From the NCBI RefSeq assembly GCF_014773265.1, contig NZ_JACWMY010000001.1, positions 682,001 through 746,000 of the forward strand: DNA of 64,000 nucleotides. Direction: 5' to 3'. The notes under the pieces were generated by a model. The model made no database searches and was not told the origin of the DNA. It saw only the letters and a list, made by a program, of their open reading frames with translations. Shown piece by piece: positions 18,050-27,667 of this stretch; within the stretch, counting starts at the first letter, position 1, and the number at the start of each line of letters is the position of its first letter. The position numbers were made by a program, and so were the translations under genes. Origin of the DNA: Mucilaginibacter pankratovii. GTDB lineage: Bacteria > Bacteroidota > Bacteroidia > Sphingobacteriales > Sphingobacteriaceae.

Positions 18050-19480
18050 CTACCATAAACCGATGAACTTCCACCACGCGCCACCTACTAAAAACCAAAC
18101 CAGCAGGAACAGCACGCTCATGAAAAAGCCCTGTTTCCACCAGTCCTTCATATCTACATAAGTGCTGCCGAAAAATATGGGTGCAGGCCCGTGGCCGTAA
18201 TGTGTTAAAGAGCCCATTAATGTTGGACAGGCGCCAAGGAAAATAGCCAGCATTGGCCCAGGCACGCCTACCGCAATACCAACCGCTAAGAATACAGAGT
18301 ACATAGCCGCTACCTGTGCAGTCGCACTGGCGAACATATAATGGCAGTAAGAATAAACAAGGATAATTAAGGGGAAGGCTAATTGCCAGCTAAATTGTTT
18401 CATGCTGCCGCCTACCAGATTGCCAAACCAGCCGATCAACCCTAAAGAGTTGAGGTAAGAACCCATCATTACCAATGCAGAGAACCAAACAATGGTATCC
18501 CAGGCACCTTTTTCAGATTTTACGTCTTCCCAGGTAAGTACGCCGCAAAGCAGCAGGATGCAAAGCCCGATGAGTGCGCCCGTTGTGGCATCAATGGATA
18601 TCAGGTTGCCGAAGATCCACAGTACCAGCAGGATGATAAACGTTGCAACCATCAGCCATTCCTGTAGCGATATCTTACCCATCTCTTTCAGCTTGGCAGC
18701 GGCCATCGCGGGCGCTTCCGGGGTTTTCTTTAGTTCGGGCGCGTAAAATTTATAAAGGAACAAAGGCACCAGCATAAAACAAACCAGACCGGGTATGGCG
18801 GCGGCCATTGCCCAACTCCCCCAGCTAATATCAACGCCCAAGTCGTGCGCAAACTTCTGCGCCATTGGGTTACTTGCTGTAGCCGTTAAAAACATCACCG
18901 AGGTGATCATGTTAGCGTTATAGCTGCTCAGCGTAAGAAACGCGCCTATCTTACGATGTGTTTCCGGTTTCTCCGGTTCGCTGCCCATATTCACGGCGAT
19001 GGATTTCATAATGGGGAATATTACACCACCAGCTCTTGCCGTATTGCTTGGGATGGCCGGGGCCAGTATCAGGTCGGCAGTATTCAGCCCGTAAGCCAAA
19101 CCCAATGTGCTTTTGCCAAACAGCTTGATAAAGTTATAAGCCAGCCGATTACCCAAGCCTGTTTTAATAAAGCCACGGGCTATAAAAAACGCCAGCCCGA
19201 TAAGCCAGATGGTGGAGTTGCCGAAACCGCTCAGGGCATTTTTTATCGCATCGATAGGTTTACCCGGTGCCAATACTTGTGTAGCGGCACAAAGCGTAAT
19301 ACCCAGCATGGCCATAGTGCCCATTGGCGCGGCTTTTAATATGATACCGACAATAGTTGCCACAAAAATAGCCAGCAAATGCCAAGCATTGGGCTTAACG
19401 CCCTCTGGTACCTGTATAAACCAGATAATAAGGCCAACCACCAATGTGATCGCGAACGATTTTAAATTGATCTCTTTCAT
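18050..19480 (-). CDS. DASS-family (SLC13/CitT-like) dicarboxylate transporter
   Basis: 476 residues with about 12 hydrophobic segments. The two conserved DASS substrate/Na+ motifs are visible: PAIPSNTARAGGVIFPIMKS in the first half and FASATAQVAAMYSVF in the second, together with TATASNPMAQKFAHDLGV. Members carry succinate, fumarate, malate, 2-oxoglutarate, citrate or tartrate with cations or by exchange. It lies in the inner membrane. The position between the porin (9-bp gap) and sdhCAB, behind fumC, points to a C4-dicarboxylate. Which acid, and whether it is symport or antiport, is not readable. Confidence 0.93.
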   Translation of the reverse strand: MKEINLKSFAITLVVGLIIWFIQVPEGVKPNAWHLLAIFVATIVGIILKAAPMGTMAMLGITLCAATQVLAPGKPIDAIKNALSGFGNSTIWLIGLAFFIARGFIKTGLGNRLAYNFIKLFGKSTLGLAYGLNTADLILAPAIPSNTARAGGVIFPIMKSIAVNMGSEPEKPETHRKIGAFLTLSSYNANMITSVMFLTATASNPMAQKFAHDLGVDISWGSWAMAAAIPGLVCFMLVPLFLYKFYAPELKKTPEAPAMAAAKLKEMGKISLQEWLMVATFIILLVLWIFGNLISIDATTGALIGLCILLLCGVLTWEDVKSEKGAWDTIVWFSALVMMGSYLNSLGLIGWFGNLVGGSMKQFSWQLAFPLIILVYSYCHYMFASATAQVAAMYSVFLAVGIAVGVPGPMLAIFLGACPTLMGSLTHYGHGPAPIFFGSTYVDMKDWWKQGFFMSVLFLLVWFLVGGAWWKFIGLW

Positions 19481-19489
19481 GATAATAAA

Positions 19490-20638
19490 TTAAAAGCGTA
19501 CCTGTAATTGGAGATAAGCCAGGTTGTGATTATAAGCAGTGGTGAGGGGGATGTTTTTTTGATAGATGTCGATAGATACACCTAACTGGAGGGCGGCGTA
19601 AAAATCATCAGCAAAAATGAGCGAGGCATTGGGGATAATGGTTTGCCTGGAGTTGTGGTTAAACCAATAGTTCTCGTTAAAATATTCGTACCTCGACGAG
19701 AATTCGATGGCCCTCACCCTGCGCATATTGGCATTGTAGCGTATAATTGGGAAGATATAAAAACCCTGCATACGTACCTGGCTTAAAGCGGGCTTTACAG
19801 TTAGGGCATTGTACAGCGCAAAATTTGTCCCGGTTTTGTATTCTCCGCCTAAACTAAGCTCCCATTTTTCGTTTAGTGCTAAGCCGCCTTTAATATCTAT
19901 GCCTAAAGCGTTGCCATTGCCCGCACCTAAACTGCCCGCGCTGGCGTTGAAGCCAAAGGTTAAACCCTTAACAACGTCGGCCTCCAGGCGCCCATAAAAG
20001 TTTTTGGTGTTGTCGTTGTCATTGGCCTGATTACGGTTGTTGCCATTGTATGCCCCTGCGTAGTACCGCAACTGGCCACCCTTATTGATGTTACCAAATA
20101 CAGCAACACCCGTTTGAAAGCTTTGCCAGCCGCTTGCGCCGAAGGCGTAGTATTGGTTGGAGTAATCCAGTGTGCGGATGATATCATTAGGCACTACATC
20201 TTCTATACCGAAGAAGGGCCTGAACTGCCCCGCCTGTACATTAAAGTGACTGCTCAACGTGTACTTCACAAAGGCATTCTCCAGCACTTTGTTGGATGGG
20301 TCGCTGCTAAACTCGGCGAAGTTCATCAGCAGGTTGGCCGAAAAGTGATCGTTCACTGTGCCTTTTACCAGAAAACGCACCCGTTTTAGTAAGAACGTGT
20401 TGGTGATTTTGCCCGTTGTGGCTGCCGGGTCGAAGTTCTTGCCGTTTACATCTACGTTTTTGGTAAGCGACCCCAGGAACCGGGTTTGTAAGAGGCCCGC
20501 GAAAGTTATGGAACGCTTATAGGTAGAAAAATTGGTAATAGTATCCGTACCGGATCTTGCTTTTGGGGCATTTTGCGCCATGGCGGTGCAGGGGCAAAGC
20601 AGCATAACCCCAAGGAGGTAACGCAGGTTGTTTTTCAT
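19490..20638 (-). CDS. OprO/OprP-like outer-membrane porin
   Basis: I place the start at the ATG at 20638 (382 residues, MKNNLRYLLGVMLLCPCTAMAQ signal peptide). The longer frame to 20779 would overlap fumC and put a non-signal sequence in front. The mature protein has repeated amphipathic strands (FAGLLQTRFLGSL, FLLKRVRFLVKGTVNDHFSA, FNVQAGQFRPFFGIED, LSLGGEYKTGTNF) and ends in LAYLQLQVRF, a typical outer-membrane C-terminus. The LKRVRFLVKG and GQFRPFFG segments are characteristic of phosphate-selective porin O/P relatives. Lying between fumC and the DASS transporter, it probably admits dicarboxylates across the outer membrane rather than phosphate. Confidence 0.85.
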   Translation of the reverse strand: MKNNLRYLLGVMLLCPCTAMAQNAPKARSGTDTITNFSTYKRSITFAGLLQTRFLGSLTKNVDVNGKNFDPAATTGKITNTFLLKRVRFLVKGTVNDHFSANLLMNFAEFSSDPSNKVLENAFVKYTLSSHFNVQAGQFRPFFGIEDVVPNDIIRTLDYSNQYYAFGASGWQSFQTGVAVFGNINKGGQLRYYAGAYNGNNRNQANDNDNTKNFYGRLEADVVKGLTFGFNASAGSLGAGNGNALGIDIKGGLALNEKWELSLGGEYKTGTNFALYNALTVKPALSQVRMQGFYIFPIIRYNANMRRVRAIEFSSRYEYFNENYWFNHNSRQTIIPNASLIFADDFYAALQLGVSIDIYQKNIPLTTAYNHNLAYLQLQVRF

Positions 20639-20762
20639 AAGTAACGGCAAATATTTAGAAGTGAGGCAGATACAGGCTTTTTGGCCTGTGGTAAAGGTGA
20701 TTAAAACAAATGGCATTAGTGGCACGGATACTATAATAAGCAGGCGTACACTAAATATACTT

Positions 20763-22205
20763 TCAGGACAAGGCACCAACCATATCGGCGGCTTTTACCC
20801 ATTCGTCGAACTGGATGCTGGTCATTAATTTTAACCCAACAGCCGATTCGCGCAGCGATAAATTTTCTTTCATTGCCTTTTGGGCTATCCGGGCAGAATT
20901 TTCGTAACCAATATGCGGGTTTAAAGCAGTTACCAGCATCAGCGATGCTTCCAGATGCTTTTTGATGCCATCGTAATTAGGCTCTATACCCATAGCGCAA
21001 TGCTCGTTGAAGGATGCACAAGCCTCGCCTATAAGGCGTGCAGATTGCAGGAAATTGGCAGCCATAACCGGTTTAAACACATTGAGCTGAAACTGGCCGT
21101 TAGATCCGGCAATGGTAATAGCTACATCGTTGCCCATCACCTGTGCTGCCACCATGGTTACCGCCTCGTTTTGCGTTGGGTTTATTTTACCCGGCATAAT
21201 AGACGAGCCTGGCTCATTCTCCGGCAGATGCAATTCGCCAATACTGCAGCGCGGGCCAGATGCCAGCATGCGGATATTATTGGCGATCATCATTAAGGAT
21301 ACGGCTATCTGTTTTAATGCACCATGGCTCTCCACAATAGCATCGTGGGCGGATAAGGCCTCAAACTTATTGTCGGCGGTTCTGAACGGCAGGTTGGTGA
21401 ATTGAGAGATATAATCCGCCACTTTTACATCGTAACCTTCGGGGGTATTCATCCCCGTACCTACAGCCGAGCCGCCAAGGGCGAGTTCGGAAAGGTGGTC
21501 GAGGGTATTTCCTAAGGCCCTTAGTCCGTGATCCAGTTGCGACACATAGCCGGAGATTTCCTGCCCAAGCGTTAAAGGTGTAGCATCCATCAGGTGGGTA
21601 CGGCCAATTTTTACCACATCATTAAAAGCCACCGATTTTGCTTTCAGGGTATCGCGCAGCGCTTCAATACCGGGTATGGTTACATAGATCAGCATTTTGT
21701 AGGCAGCAATGTGCATGGCCGTTGGGAAGGTATCGTTTGATGACTGAGATTTATTTACATCATCATTGGGGTGGATAATGGTTTTGCTATCGCCCAGCGC
21801 GCCGCCATGTAACACGTGCGCCCGGTTGGCAATCACCTCATTCAGGTTCATGTTTGATTGCGTACCCGAACCTGTTTGCCAGATAACCAATGGAAACTCG
21901 TCCGGTAGTTTTCCCTGCAATATTTCATCGCATACTGTGGCGATCAGGTCGCGCTTCTCCGCAGGCAGCACCTCCAGGTCTGTATTGGCGTAAGCTGCCG
22001 CTTTTTTTAGGTATGCAAAGGCCTCAATGATCTCGGCGGGCATGGACGCCGTCGGACCAATCTTAAAGTTATTGCGCGAGCGTTCGGTTTGTGCGCCCCA
22101 ATACTTTTCTGCAGGTACCTGTACAGCGCCCATCGAGTCGTGCTCAGTTCTAAAATGCGGTTCGGTATCGGGAATGTTTAAAGTTAATGTTGACATAGGA
22201 TGCAT
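20763..22205 (-). CDS. fumC: Class II fumarate hydratase
   Basis: 480 residues. The family signature [15 protein letters not shown] is intact and carries the catalytic-loop serine. Other conserved stretches are [40 protein letters not shown] and [18 protein letters not shown]. It interconverts fumarate and malate in the cytoplasm as a tetramer. It heads a co-directional run with porin, dicarboxylate transporter and succinate dehydrogenase, so imported malate or fumarate could be fed straight into the TCA cycle. The start at 22205 (MHPMSTLTL) is likely; the ATG three codons later is equally possible. Confidence 0.97.
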   Translation of the reverse strand: MHPMSTLTLNIPDTEPHFRTEHDSMGAVQVPAEKYWGAQTERSRNNFKIGPTASMPAEIIEAFAYLKKAAAYANTDLEVLPAEKRDLIATVCDEILQGKLPDEFPLVIWQTGSGTQSNMNLNEVIANRAHVLHGGALGDSKTIIHPNDDVNKSQSSNDTFPTAMHIAAYKMLIYVTIPGIEALRDTLKAKSVAFNDVVKIGRTHLMDATPLTLGQEISGYVSQLDHGLRALGNTLDHLSELALGGSAVGTGMNTPEGYDVKVADYISQFTNLPFRTADNKFEALSAHDAIVESHGALKQIAVSLMMIANNIRMLASGPRCSIGELHLPENEPGSSIMPGKINPTQNEAVTMVAAQVMGNDVAITIAGSNGQFQLNVFKPVMAANFLQSARLIGEACASFNEHCAMGIEPNYDGIKKHLEASLMLVTALNPHIGYENSARIAQKAMKENLSLRESAVGLKLMTSIQFDEWVKAADMVGALS

Positions 22206-22324
22206 AGTTTAATAGATGTGCCGTAAAGGTGACCTATTAACCATGGGCAGGTGTGATGGCCATCATCAAACAGGATGATGCTGGTCACAAAACCTAAATC
22301 GTTGCTTCAAATACCTATTGTCAA

Positions 22325-22522
22325 TTAGTTAACATCAGCCCTGGGTAACAGTATATCTGCCAGCTGCTCTTTAAAGTTGCAAATATCTTCCCTGAAATTC
22401 AGGTGGCCCGCGCGGTAGGCAAAAGCGGTAAAACAGACTATAAATACCGGCACTTTTTTGGTGAGCGTTACATGCTGCTCTTTACCTGCGTGCTTACTTT
22501 GGTAATTTGGGTGTTGCTTCAT
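22325..22522 (-). pseudogene. Remnant of an L,D-transpeptidase (YcbB-like) gene, C-terminal end
   Basis: A 65-codon ORF whose residues about 12-60 match the extreme C-terminus of large murein L,D-transpeptidases: GKEQHVTLTKKVPVFIV, then CFTAFAYRAGHLNFREDI, then a FKEQLADILL helix. The family pattern there is roughly PVPVYIxYFTAW...G-LNFRxDIY. The catalytic SHGC region and everything upstream are absent; the sequence immediately upstream is a terminator-like hairpin and then non-coding. I read it as a deletion leftover rather than a functional gene. Recognition is from memory of the family and is not search-confirmed. Confidence 0.6.
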
Positions 22523-22523
22523 A

Positions 22524-22558
22524 AAAAACGCCTTAAATGCATTATTTAAGGCGTTTTT
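22524..22558. terminator. Bidirectional terminator-like hairpin
   Basis: aaaaacgccttaaat (22524-22538) and atttaaggcgttttt (22544-22558) are reverse complements around a 5-nt loop, with A and T runs on both sides. It lies directly upstream of the L,D-transpeptidase remnant, so its original partner gene may be lost. Confidence 0.75.
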
Positions 22559-23050
22559 GATTTTCGGGCATCTCCTAAATATTCAATAAATCACATTCTT
22601 ATCTTTCATTAATTACAGATCAGCATACCGTAAATAAAAAACGTTCCACATCTCACCTTGGAACGTTCATTAATCAACCAAATCTGACCAATCTCATGAT
22701 CAAATATTTTAATTTTTATACTGAGTTTCTATTCAGATCAATTCAGTTATGATCGGGCTACTAAATTTTAACCAGATAGTTATTAGTGTTAATTAAACAA
22801 TTATAATTATTAAAATATTATCAAACAAGCTTAAATTGAAAAAACTATAGCCAAGAAGTAAAACATCTATCTGTTTAAGTGTATATATTACACTATTAAA
22901 TACCTCGTTCGTGATAGCTTTTGAGTAATTTCATTTTTCTACGGCAGCCTGAGAAAAGAGAGAGCCCCGGGATCATATGGCCCGGAGCTCTCTCTTTTTT
23001 AATATGGCCGCGGGTACCGAACGACAATTTGCCCGCCGGGGATCTTGGCA
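22559..23050. other. Gene-poor intergenic stretch with two hairpins
   Basis: No convincing gene is present. The stretch is AT-rich. It holds a 9-bp stem aacgttcca/tggaacgtt (22640-22667), whose T run lies on the - strand, and a strong stem aaaagagagagccccggg/cccggagctctctctttt (22954-22998, 17 of 18 paired), which can terminate in either direction and probably ends the large repeat-protein gene to its right. Confidence 0.6.
22954..23000 (-). terminator. Strong hairpin terminator downstream of the T9SS repeat protein
   Basis: Arms 22954-22971 and 22981-22998 pair at 17 of 18 positions around a 9-nt loop. The - strand ends in tttt and the + strand in tttttt, so it can act in both directions. 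It lies about 50 bp after the stop of the gene at 23051. Confidence 0.85.
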
Positions 23051-26000
23051 TCAATACTTCAATACCATATACCCCGTTTTTCTCAACGTTTCCGTCCCCT
23101 TCTTGTATTCAATGGAGTAAAAGTAAGTACCCGGCTGCTGCAGGGTGCTTTTGCTGTTGCGCCCGTCGAACGCTTTGCTTTCATTGTCGTAGCCTTTAGC
23201 CTCATAAATAACGTCACCGTTACGGTTCATGATACGGACGGTATTCTCCGGGTAAGCGTTGATACCCGCTATGGTAAAACGGTCGTTAATACCGTCGCCG
23301 TTTGGCGATACGGCTTGTTTAACGGTTAACGCTTCCGGTGCGTCCGGCGATGGCTCTGGTTTCTGCAGCACATCTATCGTGTTTTTGTTTACGGCTGCTA
23401 TTCCCGGCGGCGGTGTTTTATTGATGGTGATGGTGAATGCCAGTTTGGTTACCCCGTCCTCTGCCGTGATCTCTATCGGGATCGCCGTTGCGGCACCTGT
23501 GAGCGTAACTGGCGCCGATTCAGTAAACTGTGCGGTAGTGGTACCGTTTATCTTGATGGTTGCGGGATCCTTGGTCCTCAGGGTAATTTTTACGCTGCTA
23601 ACCGTACTGCTTACTGTGGATACCCAGTTGTTTGTTGTGCCCACCCGCGTTATTGGGCCGGCGTTTACGGCGATGTAATTTAGCGCGGTATTGTTAGAAC
23701 CTGCTTTGTTAACTGTAATGCTAATGTTGCGTTTGGTTGTACCGTCTTCTGCCGTTATTTCTACCGGGAACATTGTTGCAGCCCCCGTTAAAGTTACCGG
23801 TGCTGATGCCGTGTTTTGTGCCGTATTTACGCCGTTTACCTTGATGGTTGCAGGGGATTTGGTGCCAATTTTTATGGTAACGCTGCTTACAGATGCCGTG
23901 TAGTTATCCGTTGTACCTACCTGGGTTAGCGTGCCGGCACTGATAGACATGTTGCTCAGCCAGGTACTGTTGGAGCCTGTACGGTTTATGGTAATGGTGA
24001 AAGGTTGTTTGGTTACGCCATCTTCTGCCGTTATTTCTACCGGGATAGCCGTTGCGGTTCCAGTTAATGTCACCGGTGCCGAAGCCGCGTTCTGGGCCGT
24101 TGTTACGCCGTTTATCTTGATAGTTCCAGGGTCTTTCGTCGCCAGGGTGATCTGTACACTGTTTACACTGCTGCTTGCCAAAGAAACCCAGTTAAGTGAT
24201 GTACCTACCTTTGTTACCGGCCCTGTGCTTACTGCGATAAACTTCAACCCGGTACCATTTGATGGGGGTGCCCTGTGGATAGTGATATTAAACGGCAGTT
24301 TGGTTACACCATCTTCTGCAGTTATTTCTATCGGGATAACCGTTGTTGACCCCGTAAGCGTAACCGGTGCCGACGCGGTAAGCTGCGCGGTTGTAACACC
24401 GTTTACCTTTATCGTAGCCGGATCTTTTGTACCGAGGGTGACCTTAACACTGGTTACGGCGAAGGGCACGGATGATTCCCAGTTAGCTGTAGCGTCTACC
24501 CGGGTGATTGGGCCGGTGTTAACAGCGATATAGTTTAGTGCGGTGTTGTTCGATCCGGCTTTTTTTACCGTGATACTGATGTTGCGCTTGGTAATACCAT
24601 CCTGTGCTGTTATTTCAACCAGGAAAGTAGTTGTAGCACCCGTTAAAGTTATAGGCGCGGAAACTGCGCTTTGCGCAGTAATAATGCCGTTGATCTTGAT
24701 AGTTGCAGGGTCCGTAGTGCTTACCTTCAGGGTAACGCTGCTTACGCTGGTGCTTACCGATGCAGTGTAATTATCCGTTGTACCTACCCGCATAAGCGTG
24801 CCTGCACTGATAAGCATTCCACCTAACCCGGTATTGCTTGATGGGGGTGGTCTGTGGATAATGATGTTAAACGAGAGTTTGGTTACGCCATCTTCTGCCG
24901 TTATCTCTACCGGTATAGTAGTTGTTACGCCAGTAAGCGTAACCGGTGCCGATGCCGTAAGCTGCGCGGTTACAATACCGTTGATCTTTATCGTAGCCGG
25001 GTCTTTAGTGCCCAGGGTTACCTTAACGCTGGTTACACTAAACAGCACGGTTGATTCCCAGTCGTTTACATTTACTTTGGTGATCGGGCCAGTGTTAACA
25101 GCAATATAGTTCATCGCTGTGCTGTTGGAGCCGGCCCTATTTACCGTGATGCTGATAATACGTTTATTTATACCGTCTGCCCCCAATATTTCTACCGGGA
25201 ACGTGGTAGATGTGCCGGTTAAAGTTATCGGCGCGGAATTGGTATTCTGCGCGGTTATGTTGCCATTCACCTTGATGGTTGCAGGGTCCCTGGTACCTAT
25301 TTTCATGGTAACGCTGCTTACGCTGTTGCTTACCGATACAGTGTAGTTATCTGTTGTGCCCACCTGGGTGAGCGTGCCCGAACTGATAAACATACCGCTT
25401 AGCAATAATAATGGAAGTCGTTTTATCTTTACTGTATAGGTTTTTGTTACGCCGGCTGCCGAAACTTGTATCGTGTGGCCGTCTTCACCTACACTTACGG
25501 TTACGGGCTGCGATGGTACGCCGCTGGTTGCTGCCGCTCCATCTATTTTCATTGTTGCGCCGACATAATGTGGTGTAAGCGTAAATCTCACGCTGGTTGT
25601 TGGGTACTGCACAGTCACTTTATAATTAAGGCTATCCTTGTTAAAAGCAGGGGTTAATGTACCATCACTTATAACCAAATTATCGAGGCGCAGATCCGGT
25701 ACGCGGCTTACCGTAATAGTGTAGGTTCTCTCATCCCCGCCTACTTTTCCGTTCACTGCTACTGTAATCGTATTAATACCAATTTGTAGTGGTATGGCTG
25801 CCGACGGGCTGCCGTTGGCAACGGTAACCCCATTAACCCAAACAGAAGCCGCGGCAGATGTTAGGACGGGCAAAACTGTTAACGAAGAAACGTTTTCAGC
25901 TACAGTGGCACTGTATTCTAATCTTGACGGAGTAAAAACCGGGCTTAAAGTGCCTGCACTTAAGGTTAAATTGCTCAGTACCTCCGAACGTACACGGGTT

Positions 26001-27058
26001 ACCGTTATGGTGTAAGGTTTGCCAAAGCCAGCTTCAGAGGAGCTTATTATAGTAATGGTGTTTTCGCCAATTTGTAAGGATATGGCTTGCGACGCACTGC
26101 CGCTGGCCACTATTACTCCATTAACCCTAATTTGTCCCCCCGCAGTTCTTAGGGTTGGTACAACGGTAAACAAAAAAACGCTGCTGGGGACAACTACATC
26201 GTAGTTGTCGATATCGGTGTTAAATCCCGGCGATAAGGTGCCCTGGCTGACAGTTAAGTTTGAAAGGTTTGCATCTGTAGATTTCGCTTGGGTGACGTTT
26301 ACAATATAGTTTTGTATATATCCGGACGCATCGGTTGCCTGTATATTTATAGTATTTAGTCCTCTTTGAAGGGTTATTGCTTGTGAGGCTGCACCGCTTG
26401 TAACCGCCACGCCATTTACCGTTATTGTTGTGCCTGCATCCGCAATTGTTGGGGTAACTTTAAACGTTGCGACTGTACTTGCCACATTTACGCTATAGGC
26501 AAAAATATTCCTGTTAAACCCGGGGCTTAATGTACCTGCGCTTAAAGCTAAGCTGCTCAGCAACCCTGGTTTGGCGCGGGTTACAATTATGGTGTATGAA
26601 AATATAGTTACGCCGTCTCCTGCAGTTACTTTTATTGTAATAGTATTAGGGCCAACTGATAATGGTATAGCCGGTGCCGCATTGCCTGAGCTGACGGATG
26701 CCCCATTGACCTTAACCGTTGCCGATGCACTATTTAGGGTTGGCGTAATTGTTATTTGAGAAATGTTATTGGGGAAAGATGCGGTGTAGTTAAAGTTATC
26801 TGGCGAAAATCCGGTTGTTAAATGACCCTCTAATATAAATAGGCCACGTAAGTACGCATCATTATCTATAGTAATGGCATTAGCGGTAACATTTGGGGCA
26901 TTTGCGTCAAAATTACCGGTGGGGTCTGCTGAACCCGTATTCCGGTTATGAGTTGCCGTAAACTCACCTAATGTTAACGATGCCGAATGACCGGTATTGG
27001 CAAAGGCATACAATGATACCTTCAAAATAAGTACAGCCAGAAGTAATAGTTTTTTCAT
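23051..27058 (-). CDS. T9SS type-B sorted repeat protein with 12 cadherin-like beta-sandwich domains
   Basis: 1335 residues: signal peptide (LLLAVLILKVSLYAFA), about 70 unassigned residues, then twelve ~90-residue cadherin-like beta-sandwich repeats, and a C-terminal gliding-motility-type (CHU_C, type-B sorting) domain from about 1240 (VSPNGDGINDRFTI ... TLRKTGYMVLKY). The first five repeats are diverged (SAGTLSPGF type). Repeats 6-12 are much more alike and fall into two kinds: A (ISAGTLTQVGTTDNYTASVS) and B (LNYIAVNTGPITRV), in the order A-B-A-B-B-A-B. The protein should be secreted by the type IX system and kept at or released from the surface. The role may be adhesion or glycan binding, but no enzyme domain is seen. 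It is transcribed alone. Confidence 0.9.
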   Translation of the reverse strand: MKKLLLLAVLILKVSLYAFANTGHSASLTLGEFTATHNRNTGSADPTGNFDANAPNVTANAITIDNDAYLRGLFILEGHLTTGFSPDNFNYTASFPNNISQITITPTLNSASATVKVNGASVSSGNAAPAIPLSVGPNTITIKVTAGDGVTIFSYTIIVTRAKPGLLSSLALSAGTLSPGFNRNIFAYSVNVASTVATFKVTPTIADAGTTITVNGVAVTSGAASQAITLQRGLNTINIQATDASGYIQNYIVNVTQAKSTDANLSNLTVSQGTLSPGFNTDIDNYDVVVPSSVFLFTVVPTLRTAGGQIRVNGVIVASGSASQAISLQIGENTITIISSSEAGFGKPYTITVTRVRSEVLSNLTLSAGTLSPVFTPSRLEYSATVAENVSSLTVLPVLTSAAASVWVNGVTVANGSPSAAIPLQIGINTITVAVNGKVGGDERTYTITVSRVPDLRLDNLVISDGTLTPAFNKDSLNYKVTVQYPTTSVRFTLTPHYVGATMKIDGAAATSGVPSQPVTVSVGEDGHTIQVSAAGVTKTYTVKIKRLPLLLLSGMFISSGTLTQVGTTDNYTVSVSNSVSSVTMKIGTRDPATIKVNGNITAQNTNSAPITLTGTSTTFPVEILGADGINKRIISITVNRAGSNSTAMNYIAVNTGPITKVNVNDWESTVLFSVTSVKVTLGTKDPATIKINGIVTAQLTASAPVTLTGVTTTIPVEITAEDGVTKLSFNIIIHRPPPSSNTGLGGMLISAGTLMRVGTTDNYTASVSTSVSSVTLKVSTTDPATIKINGIITAQSAVSAPITLTGATTTFLVEITAQDGITKRNISITVKKAGSNNTALNYIAVNTGPITRVDATANWESSVPFAVTSVKVTLGTKDPATIKVNGVTTAQLTASAPVTLTGSTTVIPIEITAEDGVTKLPFNITIHRAPPSNGTGLKFIAVSTGPVTKVGTSLNWVSLASSSVNSVQITLATKDPGTIKINGVTTAQNAASAPVTLTGTATAIPVEITAEDGVTKQPFTITINRTGSNSTWLSNMSISAGTLTQVGTTDNYTASVSSVTIKIGTKSPATIKVNGVNTAQNTASAPVTLTGAATMFPVEITAEDGTTKRNISITVNKAGSNNTALNYIAVNAGPITRVGTTNNWVSTVSSTVSSVKITLRTKDPATIKINGTTTAQFTESAPVTLTGAATAIPIEITAEDGVTKLAFTITINKTPPPGIAAVNKNTIDVLQKPEPSPDAPEALTVKQAVSPNGDGINDRFTIAGINAYPENTVRIMNRNGDVIYEAKGYDNESKAFDGRNSKSTLQQPGTYFYSIEYKKGTETLRKTGYMVLKY

Positions 27059-27667
27059 CTGATGAGTTTTAAATTATTTCAGCGCAAAAAGAATATTTTT
27101 AATTATTGAGTTTGTAATATCCGGTATCGGTATAACAGGTAAACTTAAAACAGGCAAGCACCAGGCATTATAACTCCTGTGAGTGGGGGCTGACAAGAAA
27201 CAATATCGAAACACAAAATATTTGCTTATAAATTTAAAAAAAAGATAAGGCATGGTTTAACTGATAATATTATTACTTGTAAAAATACTGTTACAAGCAG
27301 TTTCATTATACAATTAGCAATTCATAATACAAATAAACAACTAAGCAACAATAAATTAGCTATCAAAATTCTATTTATTTTATGGTAAAAATTTTTCATC
27401 CTTTATAAAGAGAAATATTTCTTTTAAATAAGTAAGTATTTAACCCAACTTAAACCAATCGATCCCGGCGTGGTTTTTATTCAACAAAAAAGCCGCCCTA
27501 CTTTCGTAAGGCGGCTTGGGTTTATGGAAAATTAGGGTGCTTTATTTTCCGGTCTTAGATTTAGCTATAGCGTTGGGTGGGCGTATCATAGTCGCAGGTA
27601 TGTTTACCGCCGGACCACAATAACATACGGGACCCTACCCGCTCAAGCCGGGGAATTTGCCATGAGG
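27059..27667. other. AT-rich intergenic region with a terminator
   Basis: About 600 bp without a plausible gene. The half next to 27058 should hold the promoter of the repeat protein, but no clear Bacteroidota -7/-33 pair could be identified. A hairpin aagccgcc (27490-27497) / ggcggctt (27510-27517), followed by tttttt on the - strand, fits a terminator for the DUF4440 gene. The remainder (27560-27667) shows nothing recognisable. Confidence 0.6.
27485..27517 (-). terminator. Intrinsic terminator of the DUF4440-like gene
   Basis: An 8-bp GC-rich stem (27490-27497 with 27510-27517) with a 12-nt loop; the - strand runs into tttttt. It lies about 150 bp after the stop at 27668. Confidence 0.75.

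Noticed and set aside
20639..20779. Longer N-terminus of the porin gene
   Set aside because: It overlaps fumC and lacks a signal peptide; the ATG at 20638 gives a normal signal sequence.
23931..24533. Long + strand ORFs opposite the repeat protein
   Set aside because: They mirror the repeat structure of the - strand gene and arise from its codon pattern.
23400..25400. Short regular DNA repeats taken as a CRISPR array
   Set aside because: The repeats are ~280-bp protein-domain repeats in one open frame, not short direct repeats with unique spacers.
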